From Ophioceras dolichostomum (taxonomy: Eukaryota; Ascomycota; Sordariomycetes; Magnaporthales; Ophioceraceae): a DNA stretch of 64,000 nucleotides. Shown piece by piece: positions 59,026 through 64,000 of this stretch; position 1 is the stretch's first letter, and every line of letters starts with the position of its first letter. Both the position numbers and the translations under genes were made by a program. Location of the stretch: assembly GCA_003049485.1 (NCBI GenBank), contig PYST01000134.1, positions 34,076-98,075 of the forward strand. The letters run 5' to 3'. A model generated the notes under the pieces. That model searched no databases. It worked only from the letters and a program-made list of their open reading frames with translations, and had not been told where the DNA came from.

Positions 59026-59050
59026 GCGCCCCGCAGATGCTGCGGGGCGC
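59026..59050. repeat. Perfect 11-bp GC-rich hairpin
   Basis: GCGCCCCGCAG pairs fully with CTGCGGGGCGC around an ATG loop. It is preceded by a direct repeat of GTGAATCTGG at about 59005-59024. There is no flanking gene end within 1 kb, so a transcription-termination role is unlikely. Confidence 0.8.
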
Positions 59051-60836
59051 TGCGGCATTCAACAACGGTCATGATGATGAGGGGGAAAATTCCCCGGGAA
59101 GAACACGGAGTGCTCCCGCCTCTTAGCTACTCCAGTCACTACCAGAAAGGGAATGCCGTACGCTTAACGCCTAGTAGCAACCGACCTCACCAACTTGAAC
59201 AGGGGGCAAAAATAGGTGCCCGGCATGTTGCATTAGTGGCGTTTGGAGCGGTAAATATGCCGGCTGCGGCTCCCGTTCGTTGGCAACCAGTTAGGTAAGT
59301 TTTCGTGACAGCAATGCCGACCACACTGCCTGAACCAGTCAAGCTTCACTCAACGGGAACTTTTTCAGGAACTTTTGTTCCGACCAACACATGTGTGCGC
59401 GAAGAGCCAACGGACGGCCACAGATGCATCAGACCTACATCTACTAAGCTAAGCCACATGGGGAGATGCAGCACGATGGAGAGATGCTTGGTCGTTCGTA
59501 TGTCAAAACCGCACAGCGGCGAGAAGGAACCTTTCCCCCGTCAAGTGACCCCGGAACCCGAAAACGCGCTGTAACCCCTTCCCCCCGCACCACGAGAATA
59601 CGAAGCCTTCCTCCGCTTGGCCGTCTGTCGATCCATAAGCGATTGGTGAACCCGGGCAAACTGCCTTCTCAACCTATACTGGGTACCTACCTGGGTACCT
59701 GCCTACAGGCAATAGCTGATCCGAAGGGATCAATTTGATGTGAATAACCTCCTGCAGTATAATATGCTTAGTTCCTTTTTACTCCACCGAGCTGAAGTGC
59801 GGGCCCGCCAGAAGAAAACCCCTCACATGATTCCTCCAAGGTGAGCTCGTTATACCGATATTGTCGAATATTGACGTGGTAATTCTCGTATTAGGCAGAG
59901 GGCCTGCAAGCGAGCGCGTGTGCCGGCCGTCGCCTCTTTTTTCCTCCCGTCCTTTAAGAGAAAATTCCGAGGATGACGGGCATTCCCCGCAATCTTCTTC
60001 CGTCATCATCGTCATCCCGTCAGCCTCTGTCTGGCACGCTTGTGCTGAATAGGCGTTGGCCGACAACCGGCAGACCACATGCGAGTGCAGCACGTCTACC
60101 TTAAGTCCTTACCCTACGTACCGACCAGGTACATAGGCTTGTACATGTACAGAAGCCGGTTCGATGCGGCACTTCGTATTGCGCATAGGGCCATGACCGC
60201 ATGGCTACTTCCGATTCAAGAGACCTGCAGATATTAGCTTGTCAAACGCCCATACCAGGCCTAAAAACCTGCCAGTTAACTAGCCCTGCCCGAGCACGTT
60301 GTCCAGCTAACCAGGCGTGCAGATCCGAGCCGAATATGGGCGGAGAGACAAAAACCAGAGACGGGAGAGGAATGCGATGACATGATCGGAACCCCCGTCA
60401 CACCACCCCGGCAAGCCGGGCAGGTTTGTCTGGTTCGGGGAAGAACGAATCAGAAGCGAGGGTTTTGGCCTTCGCCAAATTTCCGATCACTGTTGGAATG
60501 GAGAAGAGGAGAAGAGGATGGGGCTATATCGGAACGTGAAGGCATAAGAGCAGCGTGACTTTTGGGCTTGGTGTTGATCAGCTGGCGGCTGCGATGTTGT
60601 CATCGTGTCTCTCCCTCTCCTTTTTCGTTCTCGCTTACTTCCTGCCATCCATCCATCCACCCCGACTTCGGCTGCGAGCGGGGAGAATGGGGAGGGAGCG
60701 GAGATGTTTGTTCGTGATGATGGGCTGTGGACACGGGAACGGCTGAGGCATGTGCATACCATGGAGAATACTAGGTATCCAGAGCAAACCCGGGTTGGGT
60801 TAAGATGAGCGGTCACAAGCTGAGCTGTCGGACGGG

Positions 60837-60843
60837 TATATAA
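60837..60843 (+). promoter_or_regulatory. TATA box of BYS1-like gene
   Basis: TATATAA stands about 200 bp before the start codon, followed by a CT-rich leader (60870-61020) with CTCTCTC and CACTCT runs typical of highly expressed fungal genes. Confidence 0.65.
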
Positions 60844-61042
60844 CCCTCTGGGATAGCCCCGGGATATTCTCCTTCAGCTTGCAGACAGCCAGACCAACAA
60901 GATCTCTCTCGACTCACCACCACTCGGAATACTACTATATCTCACTACACTCGCTTCATCTCCACTCTCTCACAGTAGAGACTACCCAACACTCGCTCTC
61001 GCCAACCAAAAAAAACCAACCCTCCTAACAGACTCCAACAAA

Positions 61043-61507
61043 ATGCACTTCACCACCCTCCTCACCCTGGCCGCGGCCCCGCTGACCGCCTCCGCCGTCT
61101 ACGTCGCACGCGTCAAGAACCAGTGCACCTTCCCCGTGACGGTCTGGGCCGTCGGCTCCCAGATCTCCCCCGGCTACACCCTGACCCCCGGGGGGGGCTT
61201 CTACGCCGAGCAGCTCCAGCACGACCCGGTCACGGGCGGGCGCGCCCTCAAGGTGACCCGCGCCCCCGACGGCCTGTTCAACGGCAGCCCGGAGCTCATC
61301 TTCGCGTACAACCTGGACGGCGCCCAGGTGTGGTACGACCTGAGTTCCGTGTTCGGCAACGCGCTCGAGGGCAGCAAGCTCGTCGTCGCGAGCTCCATCG
61401 CCACGTGCCCGTCCATCGTGTGGCCTACCGGAGTGCCGCCCGCGGGGAGCCAGGTCAAGGTTTGCTCGGCTGCGGGGGATGTGACGCTTACGCTTTGTGC
61501 GCCTTGA
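61043..61507 (+). CDS. BYS1-like small secreted protein
   Basis: A single exon of 154 residues. A signal peptide (MHFTTLLTLAAAPLTASA) is followed by VYVARVKNQCTFPVTVWAVG, the opening beta strands of a thaumatin-like fold as in the BYS1 domain (Blastomyces yeast-phase-specific protein 1). Later blocks are GGGFYAEQLQHDP, GRALKVTRAPDGLFNGSPEL and FAYNLDGAQVWYDLSSVFGN. Four cysteines (QCTF, ATCP, KVCS, TLCAP) could form two disulfides. It should be exported to the wall or medium. The family is phase- or stress-regulated in some fungi; its function is not known. A clear TATA box and CT-rich leader point to strong, perhaps inducible expression. It stands alone, with 3 kb of empty DNA to its left. 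Confidence 0.9.
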   Translation: MHFTTLLTLAAAPLTASAVYVARVKNQCTFPVTVWAVGSQISPGYTLTPGGGFYAEQLQHDPVTGGRALKVTRAPDGLFNGSPELIFAYNLDGAQVWYDLSSVFGNALEGSKLVVASSIATCPSIVWPTGVPPAGSQVKVCSAAGDVTLTLCAP

Positions 61508-62367
61508 GTTGGGGGAGGTTGTGAGGATGAGGCTGTGAGGGATGACGGTTGACGGATGACGGATGAGGGATGAGGAAGGGATGGAGGGAAGGAAGGAGGA
61601 ATCCCTAGTTGCGACTGGTATAGTAGTATTCTGCGGCAGGAAAGAAGAGAAGAGGAAAAGGGGTTGAAGCGGTTGGGGAGGACGAGTTTGCAGATCATCG
61701 AGGAGGCGACGTGAGAGATGCGTTTGGGAAGGAGAGCGAGGAGAGCTGCAATGGGGATGAGGGTGGTAGCATGATGCATAATTCGACGGCTTGAGTGAAC
61801 TGATCGTATGGTGGGAAATTCTTACCTGTCATTAGTTGGTACCTCAGAGGCGGAGACACTTCTTCGGACTGTCCTTTATCGAAGCACCACAATTAGCATT
61901 ATCCTTTGGTAGCATTCTTTACAACGCCATTATTAAAATCCCAGTCAGTCGGCGCATTGCAAGGCTGTGTGAATAGGGGACCTTCAAAGATGATGACTTA
62001 GCCTTTGTAGGCGGCTAAACAGTCCAGCCTTGAGTGAGTAGAATGCTGACAGTCTTTGTTTAAAACCCAAGGTTTCAAGAGACTCAGAGTTTTGAGGATA
62101 GATAAATTAGTAGTACTAGTAGGTGCTACCATCTCAGGGTGGTATCTCGGTTCGGTCACACAAATCTATATCGACCAGGAATAGGTAGTATCTAATATCA
62201 CACGACAGCACTGAAAGATCCCAAAAATTGCCTTGATTGATACTATGTAGTCCCTTAAGCCAGGTGGCCTGAATGGAGAGTCTAAGAGACCGGTAGCTGT
62301 GGCGTCGAATATGCTCAGCCATCCACAACGCTCATCGCTTCCTCGCCGTCTCTAGTACTAGTTGTCT
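61508..62367. other. Intergenic 3' flanks
   Basis: 860 bp with no credible gene. A GATGA/GGATGACGGATGAGG-type imperfect repeat lies just after the BYS1-like stop (61525-61575). Confidence 0.55.
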
Positions 62368-62676
62368 CTAACGACGCTTCTTCTCGTGGCCCTTATCCGC
62401 GCTAGACTTATTGCCGCGGCTGTGGTTGTTGTTGTTGTTGTTGTTGTTGACATGACCGTGGCCGGGGCGGCTGCGAGTACCACCACTCGGGTTCGTGCCG
62501 TACATCCATTGCTCCCAGCGGGGTTGGCACATCTCGTGCAACCGCTCGTAGACTGTGTTGCGTCGGGTGATAGTACATCGGCCATCGCAGACCGGCCGCC
62601 CGTCCCTCGCTTCGATTTGGCGACGGCCCGGTTCCTGGTGTCCGCAGGAGTAGACGACAATTAACCATCTACACAT
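62368..62676 (-). CDS. Small cysteine-containing protein with Asn run
   Basis: A 102-residue frame from the ATG at 62676. It begins MCRWLIVVYSCGHQEPGRRQ, and further cysteines follow in PVCDGRCTITRR and HEMCQPRW. The CGH...C...C layout resembles a family of short fungal proteins with a probable zinc-binding N terminus. After residue 60 it is Gly/Arg/His-rich, then a run of Asn codons from a GTT microsatellite, then a basic tail DKGHEKKRR. No signal peptide. Third-position GC and residue order look coding, but it is short and lies alone, so I hold it as probable only. Confidence 0.5.
   Translation of the reverse strand: MCRWLIVVYSCGHQEPGRRQIEARDGRPVCDGRCTITRRNTVYERLHEMCQPRWEQWMYGTNPSGGTRSRPGHGHVNNNNNNNNHSRGNKSSADKGHEKKRR
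62425..62449. repeat. (GTT)n microsatellite coding poly-Asn
   Basis: About eight GTT units in tandem, read as AAC codons (Asn) on the minus strand inside the small protein. Confidence 0.9.
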
Positions 62677-64000
62677 TATGGAAGGAGGGAGGCGTAGATA
62701 TCGGAGAGTCGGTACTGGTGATCGAGGGAAGAGGGAATGGTTGCTTGTTGGGTGCCGTTGTCTTAATCAGGAGTATTGGTTTACGAGATTGAGTATGGCG
62801 GAGGGTAAGATCCGACAAAGCGATGTACGAAGGGAGGAGACGCCGTTGTCGTCGAGATAATATAATAAGAATCTGTTTGCTCTGAAGGAAAGATTAGCTA
62901 TAGCTAGTATTGAGGTAAGAGGGATGGTGTCTTGCTGTGAACGAAGCCGAGAGCTCCTCCATCAGCCATTCTTTATAGTTGTCGAGCCATGACAAACGAG
63001 TGTACAAACACGCACTAATAACTAGACGATGTCCTTATTACCGCGGCCGGCGGCTCTATAACAGCAGCGACCTCAGAGCTCATCGTCATCCCTAACCATA
63101 GCTTAGATGTAGTCACCGCGGCCATTCCATCCATCTTTCGCAGACCTCAAGTCTACCGTGGTTGACTAGCTGGTGTGTTAACTCAGGGACGACGGGAGGG
63201 TTGGCCTCGTGAGTGCAGACCAACAGTCTGAGTTACAAGGCTAGAGGTATCTATCAGGAACCGGGTGAGGGTGACTCCTCCACTCGAGTGAATGTCAGGC
63301 GAGGCGGGGCCGGGACTAGGAGGCCTTAAATTTGACATCACCGCTGCAACTCCCAACAAAGAACCAGCACGTTTGGTCTAGCTGGTGAAGGCGTCGGCTT
63401 GGACAATCCCCAGATTTACGCCACCATCTGTAACAAGCCGATCCGGGATAGGTAATGTGGGTTGCTTTTTTTTTGTTGTTATCTTTTTCTGTGCCCCCTG
63501 CAACCTCCAACTGCACATATCACCAATTTCCCCCGTACTCTCGACTCTTTCCACGTCCCACATTCGGTTTTAAGCTAGGCGACTGAGAGTCTCGTAGAAA
63601 ATGAAAGGTTTCAAGCGACTTGAGATTGGGGGCTGGTTGAAATACTACAGCCTACGGTACCAGCGTCACTCTCCAGATGTACGTTGTATAGAAATCCTTA
63701 TTTACTCCTAAGGATGTCATAAACACATAGTCGACGACGGCGAGAATCTGGGGCATTTTTCGATGATTGGTCCCGGGAGAGCTGGAGAGGGACCGGAGTC
63801 AAAATTCAATAAAAGGTACCTATTCATGTCCATGTCCCCGAAGAAGAGGTGTGGCTTATGCGTGTTTTCAAATCGGGAAAATTGCATGACAATCGAACGT
63901 CAGCAAGCTGCCAGGGCCGCCTACTGGCGGCGCCTCCTGGGAGAGCCTTTGCTCTTCCAGGAATTCGTGGAGAAAACGGCTTTCTTCACAGATATCTGCC
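62677..64000. other. Gene-free right end
   Basis: 1.3 kb with no credible gene on either strand. It presumably holds the promoter of the small cysteine protein and flank of a gene beyond the window. Confidence 0.5.

Larger units (their letters stand above)
57994..61042. other. Long gene-poor region
   Basis: 3 kb with no credible gene. It has a pyrimidine-rich 3' flank of VPS13 at about 58090-58440, TACCTAGGTA-type patches at 58549-58560 and 59681-59706, a GC hairpin at 59026-59050, and the promoter of the small secreted-protein gene at the right end. Confidence 0.55.

Noticed and set aside
1..64000. Transposons, LTRs, RIP-mutated repeats or CRISPR arrays
   Set aside because: No transposase or reverse transcriptase frames, no long terminal repeats, no strongly AT-shifted blocks and no regularly spaced repeats were seen.

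Overview
The window looks like nuclear DNA of a filamentous ascomycete (Pezizomycotina, probably a Sordariomycete). Genes are mostly interrupted by short GT-AG introns (about 44 to 241 nt) and have GC-rich third codon positions. Intergenic gaps are 0.3 to 3 kb, and the protein families are typical of fungi. There are no operons, ribosome binding sites, CRISPR arrays, plasmid features or recognisable transposon genes. Most gene models below were built by reading splice junctions by eye and checking that the reading phase is kept across each one.

Region 1 (1-20.6 kb) is a dense run of metabolic genes: a truncated 2,3-dihydroxybenzoate-decarboxylase-like amidohydrolase, a Zn2Cys6 regulator, an aldehyde dehydrogenase, a salicylate-hydroxylase-type FAD monooxygenase, a short-chain dehydrogenase (SDR), a cytochrome P450, an MFS sugar-type transporter and an amino-acid (AAAP) transporter. 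The gene pairs alternate in direction and share promoters. The content suggests uptake and breakdown, or tailoring, of an aromatic compound such as a hydroxybenzoate or salicylate, under control of the local regulator. The substrate is an inference.

Region 2 (20.6-36.7 kb) holds a tRNA-Gln(CUG), a large multi-pass membrane protein of unknown function, two further SDRs, a second orphan membrane protein family and a Delta24-sterol-reductase-like (DHCR24) flavoenzyme. These last could form a loose lipid or sterol modification neighbourhood, but nothing beyond proximity shows it.

Region 3 (36.7-48 kb) holds a 966-residue low-complexity, probably nuclear protein, a cysteine-rich secreted protein, an NmrA-like NAD(P)-binding protein and a mitochondrial DUF3429 membrane protein. 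Region 4 (48.2-58 kb) is one giant gene, VPS13 (3241 residues, one intron). Region 5 (58-64 kb) is gene-poor, with a small BYS1-like secreted protein and a small cysteine/asparagine-rich protein.

Recurrent oddities are a 13-nt micro-exon carrying one zinc-ligand cysteine of the regulator, a dispersed TACCTAGGTA-type motif in non-coding DNA, and several inverted repeats with CCG/CGG triplets in promoters.
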